NCBI RefSeq assembly: GCF_007859915.1
Contig: NZ_SJPM01000004.1
Coordinates: 492,177-556,176, forward strand
DNA from: Neorhodopirellula pilleata
GTDB lineage: Bacteria > Planctomycetota > Planctomycetia > Pirellulales > Pirellulaceae
Length of the DNA: 64,000 bases
Reading direction: 5' to 3'
Shown here piece by piece: positions 25,540-34,361 of the stretch. Position numbers and translations under genes: made by a program. Below the pieces are notes generated by a model. That model saw only the letters and a list, made by a program, of their open reading frames with translations, did not search any database and was not told the DNA's origin. Position 1 is the stretch's first letter. Each line of letters opens with the position of its first letter.

Positions 25540-25824
25540 ATGGCACAAGCGGCTGCTCGTCACATTCTTGTTTCATCCGAAGAAACCTGTTTGGACTTAA
25601 AGAAACGAATTCAAGCCGGAGAGGATTTTGGTGCTCTCGCCGCCGAACATTCGTCTTGTCCGTCCGGTAAATCGGGTGGCGCTTTGGGAACGTTTCGTCC
25701 CGGGCAGATGGTTCCGGAGTTCGACGCCGTCGTGTTCGGCGATTGCGAGGTCGGCGACGTTCAAGGCCCCGTCAAGACCCAATTCGGCTACCACCTCGTT
25801 GAGGTCACTCAGCGAACCGCTTGA
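25540..25824 (+). CDS. ppiC: Parvulin-type peptidyl-prolyl isomerase
   Basis: This single-domain 94-residue parvulin catalyses cis-trans isomerisation of peptidyl-prolyl bonds. It matches E. coli PpiC in length and layout. ARHILV supplies the first active-site His, EDFGALAAEHSSCPSGKSGG is the diagnostic central motif, and LGTFRPGQMVPEFDAVVF and TQFGYHLVEVTQR complete the fold with the second His. It has no signal peptide, so it is cytoplasmic. CAAGG lies seven bases before the ATG. No co-transcribed neighbour is evident. Confidence 0.93.
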   Translation: MAQAAARHILVSSEETCLDLKKRIQAGEDFGALAAEHSSCPSGKSGGALGTFRPGQMVPEFDAVVFGDCEVGDVQGPVKTQFGYHLVEVTQRTA

Positions 25825-25938
25825 GATACCGATTCGGTCTTGATGCCTGAAACGAGTCCTGAGATCTTTACGCCGAAGGCGTTGTTAGCGATTAGCCGGT
25901 GGTCGAGCGAAGCGAATACCATCGGAAAACTTCTCTAT

Positions 25939-25964
25939 CCACGGGTGCGCTGCGCGACCCGTGG
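25939..25964. repeat. Short GC-rich hairpin
   Basis: CCACGGGT and ACCCGTGG flank GCGCTGCGCG, forming a compact perfect hairpin. The flanking GGTGGTCGAGCGAAGCGAAT looks like part of another intergenic repeat family. It lies between ppiC and the convergent membrane protein gene. Confidence 0.55.
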
Positions 25965-25976
25965 CTAATGGGTGAG

Positions 25977-26366
25977 TTAGGCGTTTTCGTCATCTCGTAC
26001 GCGAATTCGAACTCCTCCAGTAGTTCGCGCGAGCATATTAAAAAAGCCAGCCAACATGCCTCCTGCAATCAATCCAACCACGAGCCATCCTACGCAGCGG
26101 ATCCCCCCAGCAAGGAACATGTCCTTCATAACAAAAGCAGGTGTTAAATCTGGGAGTTTGCCGCTTGCTTCACCTGCCTTGATCAAACTGTACGATTCCA
26201 TCATGCCTGAAATGAGACCGTAGACTGAGCAGCCAAGCGAAATGATCATGGCGAAAGAAATGGACGAAATGTGCGTAACATAAACGTCCCTTTCTGCGGC
26301 ACGCCCGTCATCAAGTACCATTATCTTTCCTTCGGGACTATAAAAAGTGTCATGCAGTCCTGACAC
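25977..26366 (-). CDS. Small membrane protein, two membrane segments
   Basis: I do not recognise this 129-residue protein. It has two hydrophobic segments, about residues 34-58 (ISFAMIISLGCSVYGLISGM) and 88-112 (CVGWLVVGLIAGGMLAGFFN), with a 30-residue loop between them and a charged C-terminus (RIRVRDDENA). The N-terminal 30 residues are polar. It lies 13 nt downstream of the sulfatase gene on the same strand and could be co-transcribed with it, though nothing in the sequence ties it to sulfatase function. Confidence 0.65.
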   Translation of the reverse strand: MSGLHDTFYSPEGKIMVLDDGRAAERDVYVTHISSISFAMIISLGCSVYGLISGMMESYSLIKAGEASGKLPDLTPAFVMKDMFLAGGIRCVGWLVVGLIAGGMLAGFFNMLARTTGGVRIRVRDDENA

Positions 26367-26379
26367 CTTTTCGGGGCGG

Positions 26380-28011
26380 TTAGGGTTGTAAGTGCGGGTA
26401 GAGTTTGAGCACCGGTCCGGGGAAGGTTTGGGGCCATCCTTCGTTCGAAACTTTTTCGCCGGGTGTGGTTCGGCCGTTGGCGATTGCTTCGACGAGTAGG
26501 TCGGCGAGACTATCGGCGATGTCCGGTTGTTGCTCGATTAAATTATTGCTCTCGGCGATGTCGGACTGCATGTCGTAGAGCTGTACCGGCGGTAAGGTTT
26601 TGTCCTTGAGTGCTTGGGGAGGTCGTGGATCGCTCCATCCGCCTGATCCGGGACACAGACTGAGTTTCCATCGGCCTTGGCGGATGGCAAATGAGCCATT
26701 GATCGAATGGTGAATCAGATACGGCCGGATCGCTTCGTCGGTACCCTGCAAGATCGGCAAGAACGAAAATGAATCCTCGGCCGCGTCGTTGGGAATCTGA
26801 ATCTTCGCTCCGATCACATCGGCGAAGGTCGAAAAAGCGTCGACGGTGCTGACAAGTTGATCCGACTGCGTTCCTGCGGTGACCACGTTCGGCCAATGAA
26901 CCAGGAACGGAACCCGATGTCCGCCATCAAAAATATCCGCCTTATGGCCACGCAAGTTGCCGTTGGGCGAATGACCTTTGGCTTGCAACTCGGGAATCTT
27001 CGCTTGAGGGGAGCATCCGTTGTCGGTCGTGAAAAGAATCAGTGTGTTGTCAGTTGCGTTGAGTTCGTCGAGTTGTTCCAACACTTGGCCGACTACCCAA
27101 TCGGTTTCCATCACGAAGTCGCCGTACTCGGACAGTTTCGATTTACCCTGCCACGCGGGCGATGGGACGATCGGAGTGTGGGGGCTCGAAAGCGGCAGAT
27201 ACAAGAAGAAAGGTTGATCTCCACTCGATGCGATGAACTGCCTCGACTCACGGGCAAAGTCACGCAAGCAATTCACCGCTTCGAAACCGGCTGCGGCCGG
27301 TCCCGGGCGATGAAACGCTTTGACGGTTGTTGGCTCTTCGACGACTCGGCCGTTTCTAAGATAGACGTAAGGGAACATGTCGAGCGATGCCGGGATAATA
27401 AACGATTGATCAAATCCCAATTGATTCGGACCGCCCGTGACCGGTCGAGCGTAGTCGATCGTCCAGGCTGACTTCTTCAGTTCCTTCAGGGGGCGAGAAC
27501 GTTCAGCTTCGGGTGTTCCTGGATACAGTTCTCCTTCGGGCATCGCCTGCCAGCCCAACCCCAGGTGCCATTTGCCGACAACGCCGGTCCGGTATCCGCG
27601 ATCTTGCAAGAATTTTGCGATCGTTGATCGTTCGGTCGGGATCAGTGGTTGATCGGGCCCGTAGAGCACACCGGACTTCAACCGCGATCGCCAGTTATAA
27701 CGGCCGGTCAAAATGCCGTACCGCGTCGGCGTGCAAACAGAACTCGTCGTGTGGGCGTCGGTCAATCGCATTCCGCCGGCGGCGAGTCGATCCAAATGAG
27801 GAGTCGGTGCGAGCCCGCCATTGTGCGAAACGTCGCCGATGCCCATGTCATCGGCGAGAATGAAGATGATATTAGGACGGTCGTTGGTTTCCGCAGCGAT
27901 CACGCTAGACTGCGACGGCGAAAACATCCCTACAGCGCTCACCGCGAACGCCAACGAAAGAAGCTGCAACGGAATGCATCGGCAGCGGGACAAATTAATT
28001 CGATTCATCAA
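26380..28011 (-). CDS. Secreted arylsulfatase-family enzyme
   Basis: This enzyme hydrolyses sulfate esters, probably of algal polysaccharides, in the periplasm-like space or outside the cell. The 543-residue protein has a signal peptide (about 1-40) followed by DRPNIIFILADDMGIGDVS, where the Asp pair binds calcium. The sulfatase signature is Cys93 in SSVCTPTRYGILTGRY. Cys93 should be converted to formylglycine. TTDNGCSPQ supplies further metal and active-site residues, and KWHLGLGW carries the catalytic Lys/His. It fits sulfatase family S1. The maturation enzyme is not in the window. Upstream lies the G-type inverted repeat. Confidence 0.95.
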   Translation of the reverse strand: MMNRINLSRCRCIPLQLLSLAFAVSAVGMFSPSQSSVIAAETNDRPNIIFILADDMGIGDVSHNGGLAPTPHLDRLAAGGMRLTDAHTTSSVCTPTRYGILTGRYNWRSRLKSGVLYGPDQPLIPTERSTIAKFLQDRGYRTGVVGKWHLGLGWQAMPEGELYPGTPEAERSRPLKELKKSAWTIDYARPVTGGPNQLGFDQSFIIPASLDMFPYVYLRNGRVVEEPTTVKAFHRPGPAAAGFEAVNCLRDFARESRQFIASSGDQPFFLYLPLSSPHTPIVPSPAWQGKSKLSEYGDFVMETDWVVGQVLEQLDELNATDNTLILFTTDNGCSPQAKIPELQAKGHSPNGNLRGHKADIFDGGHRVPFLVHWPNVVTAGTQSDQLVSTVDAFSTFADVIGAKIQIPNDAAEDSFSFLPILQGTDEAIRPYLIHHSINGSFAIRQGRWKLSLCPGSGGWSDPRPPQALKDKTLPPVQLYDMQSDIAESNNLIEQQPDIADSLADLLVEAIANGRTTPGEKVSNEGWPQTFPGPVLKLYPHLQP

Positions 28012-28100
28012 ACAAGATCTTCCGATTGGGGGTTGAGCGTTCGGAAACGTGATTAAGGATTAAAAGCGATCCGCCAGCATACTTCAAAACGAAAGACAAA

Positions 28101-28200
28101 GAACCTATCCGAAAAGGGGGCTGACCCTTTCGAGGCGAGTCGTTATTCATTCGTTTGAGGGTATCGCCGGAGAGGGTCAGACCCCTTTTCGGACAGGTTC
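28101..28200. repeat. 100-bp inverted repeat (family G)
   Basis: GAACCTATCCGAAAAGGGGG with CTGACCCT at 28101-28128 is mirrored by AGGGTCAG with the near-complement at 28173-28200. The left and right arms differ at about three positions. The right end supplies the last base of the TPR protein gene's stop codon. It could fold as one long hairpin in RNA. Confidence 0.8.
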
Positions 28201-29201
28201 TAATCACGCAATGCTTCGACGAGCTTCAGTTGCTCACGGCATTGATCGCGATAAGGGTCGATCGTTGCATGTTCGAGAGCGGCCGCATAATGCTTCTTGG
28301 CCGGTTCCTTAGCGAGATGTTTTAGGAATAGGTCGCCGAGTAATCGATGCCATTCGTATAAGCTGCGACTGGCACGCACGTCCGGCCCCAGGTTCGAGGC
28401 TTTTACGGCAGCGTCGATTGATTTCTTGCTCTCGCCTGCTCGCTGCCACGATTCGGCCGCCTGGGCTAATCCGAAGGAACGATAGTTCTCATCGGAGTTT
28501 GCGATGGCCTCGTACATTTCTGCCGATTCGATTTCTTTGTGGGAGAGTCGGAGGGTGAAGGCTAATTGAGCTCGCATCTCTGGATCGGGTGTGACGCCTT
28601 CGGCGACGTCTAGTTCGATCATGCGTCGCAGGTAGTCTGCCCGACGTGGCAAATCGTGCTTGAGTTGTTCGACCGCTTTCTCGAGGATAATGAGTGTCGT
28701 TCGATCCTTGGGGTTCTCTTCGAGCCTCGCTTCATAACGGGCGAACAATTCCTCCTGCATTTTCTTGCGATAAACGTAGCCGATCATCGCCCGGACCGAA
28801 AGTGATGAATACGCAGGATAAGGTGGGTTCTCGACGATATACTCGGTCGCCTTGTACATCGACTCCCATTGGCCGAGTTCCGAGTAGATCGAGATGAGTT
28901 GACGATAGGCGTCGCACTTTTGCCGATCCGTTGATTCGAAGCCGAGTGCGGCTTCGTAGGCATCACGACTTGCTTTTAAGTTGCCCGCATTCTTGTGTTC
29001 GTATCCCGCTGAAATCGCTTCACGGTAGCTAGCAAACGTTGGTGGCAAAGACTCTTGTTCGTTGCCAGCGTTCTTTTCTTTTAGTTGCCGCGAAGCCGCA
29101 TCTTTTTTATCTTTCTCGGTCGGTGATTGCGCCCGGCAGATCGAAGATGCCGTCACCAAGCAGGTGATAAACAGAGTGAGAAACACGAATCGTTGGTTCA
29201 T
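28200..29201 (-). CDS. Secreted TPR-repeat protein
   Basis: The 333-residue product has a signal peptide (MNQRFVFLTLFITCLVTASS, ending near ICRAQ) and a charged linker. Helical repeats of the TPR kind follow: SYREAISAGYEHKNAGNLKA, AYRQLISIYSELGQWESMYK, then LAQAAESWQRAGESKKSIDA and LLGDLFLKHLAKEPAKKHYA. Such proteins are usually scaffolds for protein contacts. ATG at 29201 is preferred. An upstream in-frame ATG at 29216 would add five residues before the signal peptide. Its stop codon coincides with the end of the 28101-28200 repeat. Confidence 0.75.
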   Translation of the reverse strand: MNQRFVFLTLFITCLVTASSICRAQSPTEKDKKDAASRQLKEKNAGNEQESLPPTFASYREAISAGYEHKNAGNLKASRDAYEAALGFESTDRQKCDAYRQLISIYSELGQWESMYKATEYIVENPPYPAYSSLSVRAMIGYVYRKKMQEELFARYEARLEENPKDRTTLIILEKAVEQLKHDLPRRADYLRRMIELDVAEGVTPDPEMRAQLAFTLRLSHKEIESAEMYEAIANSDENYRSFGLAQAAESWQRAGESKKSIDAAVKASNLGPDVRASRSLYEWHRLLGDLFLKHLAKEPAKKHYAAALEHATIDPYRDQCREQLKLVEALRD

Positions 29202-29332
29202 GCCCAATGGCCTCAAATGCAGTACAGAATGATCGGACGGTGAGTGTCTGCCGGGCCGATTGCTCGATCGCCTGACAACGTTCGTTTCATTCTAGCTGCT
29301 TCAAGGCTTTGCGGTGTCAACGACTTCAATGT

Positions 29333-30208
29333 TTAAAAGTTACACCACAAGCATTCGGTTTTCTTCTCTTTGATCTTGCCCGCCGCGGCTTTGTTGTCGA
29401 TTTGGTAGTCGTGTCGGTTCCATCCGAGGCGTTGTTCCCAACGCGTGTACAGATCACTGGGATAACCACTGAGCATGAACTTGCCCTGAACTTGCGACAG
29501 GGCGCTGAGCAGATCCTCATGTTCGGCGACGGTCATCTCGAAGGCATACTCTCCCGTCGTTGATCGCGATTCATGTAAATAAGGTGGGTCGCAATAGAAC
29601 AGAGTCTTGAAGCCGTCTTGTTTGCGGATGACATCGGTGGCGGGTTGGTTCAAAATCACGACGTTTCGCAAACGACGATGGACGTCGGCGAGTCCTTCTA
29701 CCACATTCAACCAAGCCGACACCTGTTCGTTCATTCGGCTCCGCGTTCGGTTTCGCGAGAGGGTCGCGAAGTCCCTCATCAGACCTTGGCGTGACTGTCG
29801 CGCGAGGATGAAGAACTGCACGGCCCGTTCGACCGGGCAAGCCTCGGGATCACCTTGGAACTGTCGTGAATACTCCAACGCTTGATCGAACTCCGCTTCA
29901 CTAAACGGCGTTATTTCGATTCTTGTTCGAAATGCTTCAAAATGTTCAGGGTTTTGAAGCACTCTCCAAAAATTAATGAGTTCACCGTGTAGGTCGTTGG
30001 CAACCTCACTGCTGCCCTTTTCAGCGGCCGGCAATTTTTCATCGCCCGACGCCATCCAATCTCGGGCCGGATCGCGGGCTAGCAAAATCCCCCCACCACC
30101 AAAAAAGGGCTCGACGTAGTGCAGGTGAGGCGGCATCAAGTCGATGATCCATTTCCTCAAGTAGTATTTCCCACCGTGCCATTTCAGGGGTTGAGTCAAT
30201 GACGTCAT
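29333..30208 (-). CDS. Dam-type DNA adenine methylase
   Basis: This 291-residue enzyme belongs to the D12 class of N6-adenine methyltransferases. It has the N-terminal PLKWHGGKYYLRKWI, the AdoMet-binding motif I YVEPFFGGGGILLAR, and the catalytic DPPY in FYCDPPYLHES. The order fits the alpha class. No restriction endonuclease gene lies beside it, so it may be a solitary regulatory or protective methylase, or one carried by a former mobile element. The target sequence cannot be predicted. It is transcribed toward the TPR gene with about 130 bp between them. Confidence 0.9.
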   Translation of the reverse strand: MTSLTQPLKWHGGKYYLRKWIIDLMPPHLHYVEPFFGGGGILLARDPARDWMASGDEKLPAAEKGSSEVANDLHGELINFWRVLQNPEHFEAFRTRIEITPFSEAEFDQALEYSRQFQGDPEACPVERAVQFFILARQSRQGLMRDFATLSRNRTRSRMNEQVSAWLNVVEGLADVHRRLRNVVILNQPATDVIRKQDGFKTLFYCDPPYLHESRSTTGEYAFEMTVAEHEDLLSALSQVQGKFMLSGYPSDLYTRWEQRLGWNRHDYQIDNKAAAGKIKEKKTECLWCNF

Positions 30209-30275
30209 GAATGTCTTTTTCGCGAAAACTCAGTAAGAATGATATGTTGTGATACGCGCCGAATTCGGACGCGAT

Positions 30276-30947
30276 TCACAACGTTACCCAACCTGGTCGA
30301 CTCGGACGAGAGCCCCGATTGCGGTGGATCGATTGGAGGGCGGGCATCCAAAGCAGCTGTTCGGCCACGGCGAGCAGAGCCGACGGGTCGATCGGTTTGA
30401 ACAGACAGCGGGTCGACGCGGATAACGACTCGGTCTTTTTCTCCAGTCCCGCCCATTGGTATTCGGCCAACAAGATCGCGGGAAGATCCGGGTGAGTTTG
30501 ACGTATCTGAGCCAAGGCATCGAGCACACCCGGGGCATCGTCGCCGACATCCCAAACGATCAAATCGATGTTTCGGTTGTCGGCGTCCATCGGGCCCGTT
30601 GGCGTGCCGGAAACGGGCGTCGGATTAACCGTCGGCGGCAACCCCCGATCGCCTTCATCGACGCGAATTCCGCCGCGGGCCGCGTCGTCAACCAGGTCGA
30701 TCAGTTCGTTGGTCATTCGCTGGATATTGGTTTCAGGCGTTGCAAGGGGCTCTGGTGACGGGAAAATCGTTGTCGGTGAGATACCGCACGCCTTATAGAC
30801 CGCATCGACCGTTCGCGCACACAGGCATCGCATCCCGCCATGATGCAGGACCCCGGCCGTGGCCAGTAAAGACAGCGGTTTGGCGTCGGCGACCACGACG
30901 GTCGCGCCGTTCTTAAATGCGGCTTGGGAGGTCGCGTTGGGTTTCAT
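30276..30947 (-). CDS. Receiver-like protein with a long internal insertion
   Basis: The 223-residue product looks like a response regulator receiver fold split by an insertion. The first part (NGATVVVADAKPLSLLATAG, about 14-50) resembles strand 1 and helix 1. A Pro/Thr-rich segment (about 60-125) follows. The rest of the fold is IDLIVWDVGDDAPGVLDALA, then LPAILLAEYQWAG, and TRCLFKPIDPSALL with the conserved Lys. The Asp in WDVGDD may be the phosphoacceptor. There is no output domain. I start at ATG 30947, since a longer frame to 31121 would overlap the divergent SDR gene. The partner kinase is unknown. Confidence 0.6.
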   Translation of the reverse strand: MKPNATSQAAFKNGATVVVADAKPLSLLATAGVLHHGGMRCLCARTVDAVYKACGISPTTIFPSPEPLATPETNIQRMTNELIDLVDDAARGGIRVDEGDRGLPPTVNPTPVSGTPTGPMDADNRNIDLIVWDVGDDAPGVLDALAQIRQTHPDLPAILLAEYQWAGLEKKTESLSASTRCLFKPIDPSALLAVAEQLLWMPALQSIHRNRGSRPSRPGWVTL

Positions 30948-31094
30948 CGAATCGCACTCATCGAGATCAATGGGAATATCGGCTTTGTAAGCATCTATCA
31001 AAACGCAAACTCCGGTGGCAAGTCCCAAGGATGCCAGCGAAGCGTTATATTCACGACTGATTTCTTCAATCCTTCCTCCTTGACCTACTCGACC

Positions 31095-31940
31095 ATGACT
31101 GATTCCGGCGATTCTCAGCAACCCTCTCCTACCGGCTTCTCATCACGTCCTTTGTCAGGCAAGCGAGCGGTCGTTTCAGGCAGTTCGCTAGGCATCGGTC
31201 GTGGCATCGCGATCGCTTTGGCCCAGGCGGGGGCGGAAGTCACGATCAATTACCGATCGCACCCCGAACAAGCCGACGAGGTGGTTCAAAAGTGCGAATC
31301 ACACGGTGTGCGGGCTCACGCGATCGCCGCCGATATGGGGATTCAGTCCGATGTCGAACGGCTCGTCGATGAAGCGGCCGAGTTGATGGGCGGATTGGAT
31401 ATCGTGGTTTCCAACGCGGCCTACAGCGACCGGCATACGATGTTGGCCTCGGATCTTGATGAGTTTCGCAAGACGATCGACATCAGTATGTGGGGTGCGT
31501 TTTATCTGATCCGCCGCGGTGCCCAAAAGATGGTCGATGCCGGCCAAGGCGGCAACATCGTCGTCATCAGCAGTCCACACGCGCACATGCCGATGCCCGG
31601 CGCGATGGCGTATAACATGGCCAAAGCCGCCAACGATCAGATGGCCAAGACCGCCGCCGTGGAACTGTGCCGCGATCGAATCCGCGTTAACGTCGTTCAT
31701 CCCGGGTGGATCGACACGCCCGGCGAGCGCAAATTCTTCAGTGAAGAAACCTTGGCCAACGAGTCGGCTAAGTTGCCCTGGAATCGTTTGGGACGTCCCG
31801 ACGAAATTGGTCGGGGCGTCGTGTTCCTGTGCGATCCGGCGAGCCAATACATCACCGGCAGCACGCTGACGATCGACGGCGGAATTCAATTACCGTGGCG
31901 GGAGATGTACCGCGTCGAAGAAGCTGAAAAACTGTCTTAG
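31095..31940 (+). CDS. Short-chain dehydrogenase/reductase
   Basis: This 281-residue classical SDR oxidises or reduces an alcohol/ketone with NAD(P). It has the nucleotide-binding motif SGSSLGIGRGIAIAL, the structural VVSNAAYSD, an active-site Ser in IVVISSPHAHM and the catalytic YNMAK pair. C-terminal FLCDPASQYITGSTLTIDGG is also typical. It resembles FabG or glucose 1-dehydrogenase, but the substrate is not readable. ATG 31095 is chosen because the longer frame (30924) overlaps the divergent receiver-like gene. A second SDR gene is encoded convergently about 290 bp away. Confidence 0.9.
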   Translation: MTDSGDSQQPSPTGFSSRPLSGKRAVVSGSSLGIGRGIAIALAQAGAEVTINYRSHPEQADEVVQKCESHGVRAHAIAADMGIQSDVERLVDEAAELMGGLDIVVSNAAYSDRHTMLASDLDEFRKTIDISMWGAFYLIRRGAQKMVDAGQGGNIVVISSPHAHMPMPGAMAYNMAKAANDQMAKTAAVELCRDRIRVNVVHPGWIDTPGERKFFSEETLANESAKLPWNRLGRPDEIGRGVVFLCDPASQYITGSTLTIDGGIQLPWREMYRVEEAEKLS

Positions 31941-31954
31941 TTCGGTTCCGCCGC

Positions 31955-32170
31955 AACCATAAAAGCCCGACGCGCAACGGCGTGTTGACTGAGTGCACGT
32001 TTGGGCGTTTTCGTTTAACGGCAAGCCGCAGGCGTCTGGGTTTTCAAACTCTGTCGCCTGTGGCTTGCCGTTAAACGATTCAATCAAACTCTGTCGCCTG
32101 TGGCTTGCCGTTAAACGATTCAATCAACAGACAGGCAAGCGAGTGGCTCTGCTGGGACGTGGGTGAATCG
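31955..32170. repeat. Family D inverted repeat with duplicated arm
   Basis: CGTTTAACGGCAAGCCGCAG (from 32012) pairs with the near-complement ending GTTAAACG at 32077. The right arm with its flank is then repeated once in tandem (40-bp period, second arm 32095-32117). The left flank GAGTGCACGTTTGGGCG and right flank GGCAAGCGAGTGG recur at the 63.6 kb copy. Confidence 0.85.
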
Positions 32171-32229
32171 AATATATTGGTCTTGTGATGCCAATAGCCT
32201 GTCCGACGTCGAGCCTGTCCGACGTCGGG

Positions 32230-33042
32230 CTATGGCGCGTCGGGCTGCTGCCAAATGCTCATCCCGCCGTCGACGTAAATCGTTTGCCCGTGAACGTGCT
32301 CGGCCGCGTCACTGAGCAGGAAGACGACCGCTCCACCACAAACATCCGGTGTGGGTACCTTTCCGTTGGGCGTGTGAAGCTCCATCCACCGGCCGATCCG
32401 TTGGTCGTCGATCGCGGGATTGGTCAGCGGCGTTCGCACCAAACCTGGAGCCATGGAATTGACCCGAATCCCAAGCGGTGCCAATGAAACGCACAGCGAA
32501 CGGACCATCGCGGCGACGGCTCCTTTGGAGGTGTCGTAGGCCGTGTGATCAGGTTCGGCCAGGATTCCGTTGATCGAGCCTGTAAACACGACTCGTCCGC
32601 GAACGCCTTCATGCACCCAGCGTCGGGCGAACGCTTGGGTCAAAAAGTATCCGGCGGCAACGTTGAGATTCATCGTTCGGTCATAAATTGCCGGTGTCAT
32701 TTCCAGGAACGGTAGGTCGATGAACGTGCCCGCGTTATTGACCAGTGCATTGATACCAGGCGAGCAATCTTCGACCCGCTGCATCAAATCATCCAGCCAG
32801 GCCGTCGATGGTTCGGACAGATCACATGTGATCAAATCTGCCTGAACCCCTTCAGAGCGACAATCGTTCAACGTTTGCTCAGCGATCGCGTCATCGACCA
32901 GTCCCACCAAAACGACGTCGCCACCCGCAGCGGCGATCGATCTGGCGATCGCCCCTCCCACTCCCTGCGTCCCGCCGGTAATGAGCACGCGGAGGCCTTG
33001 TAACGAGAATGGAGTTGTTGGCATATCGGACGGTTTCATCAA
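32230..33042 (-). CDS. Short-chain dehydrogenase/reductase
   Basis: This second SDR has 270 residues, with ITGGTQGVGGAIARSIAA (cofactor loop), ALVNNAGTF, an active-site Ser in FTGSINGILAE, and YDTSK as the catalytic Tyr/Lys pair. IRVNSMAPGLVRTPLTNP and YVDGGMSIW close the fold. It is not a close copy of the SDR encoded at 31095. It lies 18 nt downstream of the PmoA-like gene and is likely co-transcribed, which hints at sugar oxidation. The first residues (MMKPSD) could be skipped in favour of ATG 33024. Confidence 0.9.
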   Translation of the reverse strand: MMKPSDMPTTPFSLQGLRVLITGGTQGVGGAIARSIAAAGGDVVLVGLVDDAIAEQTLNDCRSEGVQADLITCDLSEPSTAWLDDLMQRVEDCSPGINALVNNAGTFIDLPFLEMTPAIYDRTMNLNVAAGYFLTQAFARRWVHEGVRGRVVFTGSINGILAEPDHTAYDTSKGAVAAMVRSLCVSLAPLGIRVNSMAPGLVRTPLTNPAIDDQRIGRWMELHTPNGKVPTPDVCGGAVVFLLSDAAEHVHGQTIYVDGGMSIWQQPDAP

Positions 33043-33060
33043 ATGAGCGCGAGACGTGCG

Positions 33061-34209
33061 TTACCGGCTGTAGTCGAGGTAGTGTTGTTTCGTTGTCGGT
33101 TCATCAAAGAGACCGTCGTGCAAGACAACTCGAAAGTCCAGGGTTAACGACTCGTTCTTGCGGATCCTGACACCTTCGTACTCGGGCAAACCAAAGTGCC
33201 GCCGAGCGAACGGGTTCGCCGCAAACAAACCGTACGTGCGAACGTGCCAGCGACACTCTGGGAGATGATTCGTCGGATGGTACATCATCGTGATGCCGCC
33301 GACGGGTAAGTCCGATGCGAGCAATTCCTCTTTGGTTTGAACACGAGTCCCGTCGATGTGACTCGTTGGCAATAGCGGGCCGCTGTAATCGACCCATGCC
33401 GAGGGCTTACTCCATGTGTCCGCATCCCGCAGCCCTTCGGCGTTGATGATCGTGCCACCGATCCGCTTGTCCATTTTCTTCGCATCGACCTTCATCGTGC
33501 CAGCGACGCGAACGCCGAAACTGCCTTCCTTGGTATCGCCGAAGGTGACGTCGCCGTCGCCGGCGATCAGTTCGATCGTGGTATCAATCACCGTATCGCC
33601 GTGCGATTGGGTGAAGCGAAATCGCCGGACGTCGCTGAGCAGTGTTTGTCCGTCGTGGTCCTGCCAATCATTTTTAGTCGTCAGGACCACTGCGTTGCCG
33701 TCGACTTGAACTTGCGATTCACGTTGAACGATCTTTCCTACGTGCGATTTGTCGTCATCGATCCAAAAGTCCAGACCGTTGACGATTCCGTGCGTGAACC
33801 AAAACGAGCGGTGGTGGTCGTGATCTTCCTTCTCAAAATCACGAGGTGGGCCGATCGGGAACCGGCGCGTCAGTTCCAATCCGCTCGGCGTTTTGACAGG
33901 GAAAAAACCAGGCGTGCCGGCGAGATCCCCGTAATAAGTGGTTACCAACTCGCCTTGGCAGCGGATTTCCCACGCGGATGAATCGCCATCGGGGTGCCCG
34001 ACGGACCACTGATTCTTTTCAGCCGGGACGTTCTGAACCTGAGCATCTCCGCCGCGAATTTCATCCGCCGCAGTCGTTCGGGTGAGCAACCCCAACCAAC
34101 CACAATCGACCGAAATGACGAGAACCACAAGCCCGCACCAAAAGGGTGGGGCTGACGTGGCGGGAAACGGGGGGAGGCTCGAGACGTGGGACCGAGAGGT
34201 GTTCATCAT
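33061..34209 (-). CDS. Secreted PmoA-like (DUF6807) protein
   Basis: The 382-residue protein has a hydrophobic N-terminal segment (about 20-47, FWCGLVVLVISVDCGWLGLL) that acts as a signal or anchor. The family hallmark EDHDHHRSFWFTHGIVNGLD lies at about residues 128-147, and GYLxGP-like sugar-enzyme context is absent. The body is a beta-rich fold (TKNDWQDHDGQTLLSDVRRF, FGVRVAGTMKVD, TMMYHPTNHLPECRWHVRTY). The PmoA name comes from distant similarity, and planctomycete members are common near carbohydrate genes. I infer a role in carbohydrate processing, but no reaction is known. It forms a probable operon with the SDR gene downstream. Confidence 0.8.
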   Translation of the reverse strand: MMNTSRSHVSSLPPFPATSAPPFWCGLVVLVISVDCGWLGLLTRTTAADEIRGGDAQVQNVPAEKNQWSVGHPDGDSSAWEIRCQGELVTTYYGDLAGTPGFFPVKTPSGLELTRRFPIGPPRDFEKEDHDHHRSFWFTHGIVNGLDFWIDDDKSHVGKIVQRESQVQVDGNAVVLTTKNDWQDHDGQTLLSDVRRFRFTQSHGDTVIDTTIELIAGDGDVTFGDTKEGSFGVRVAGTMKVDAKKMDKRIGGTIINAEGLRDADTWSKPSAWVDYSGPLLPTSHIDGTRVQTKEELLASDLPVGGITMMYHPTNHLPECRWHVRTYGLFAANPFARRHFGLPEYEGVRIRKNESLTLDFRVVLHDGLFDEPTTKQHYLDYSR

Positions 34210-34361
34210 GATTATTCGTCAAATTTTGCTTCAACAAGAGTATCAAGATCGACAAACACCAGTTTCGGCGTGCACGATCAAGCGGCGATCAGTTATCATA
34301 AGAGGTGACTCGACGGGGTTCCATCTCCCCTTAACTATTCTCTTCAACAGTTATCCGTTCC

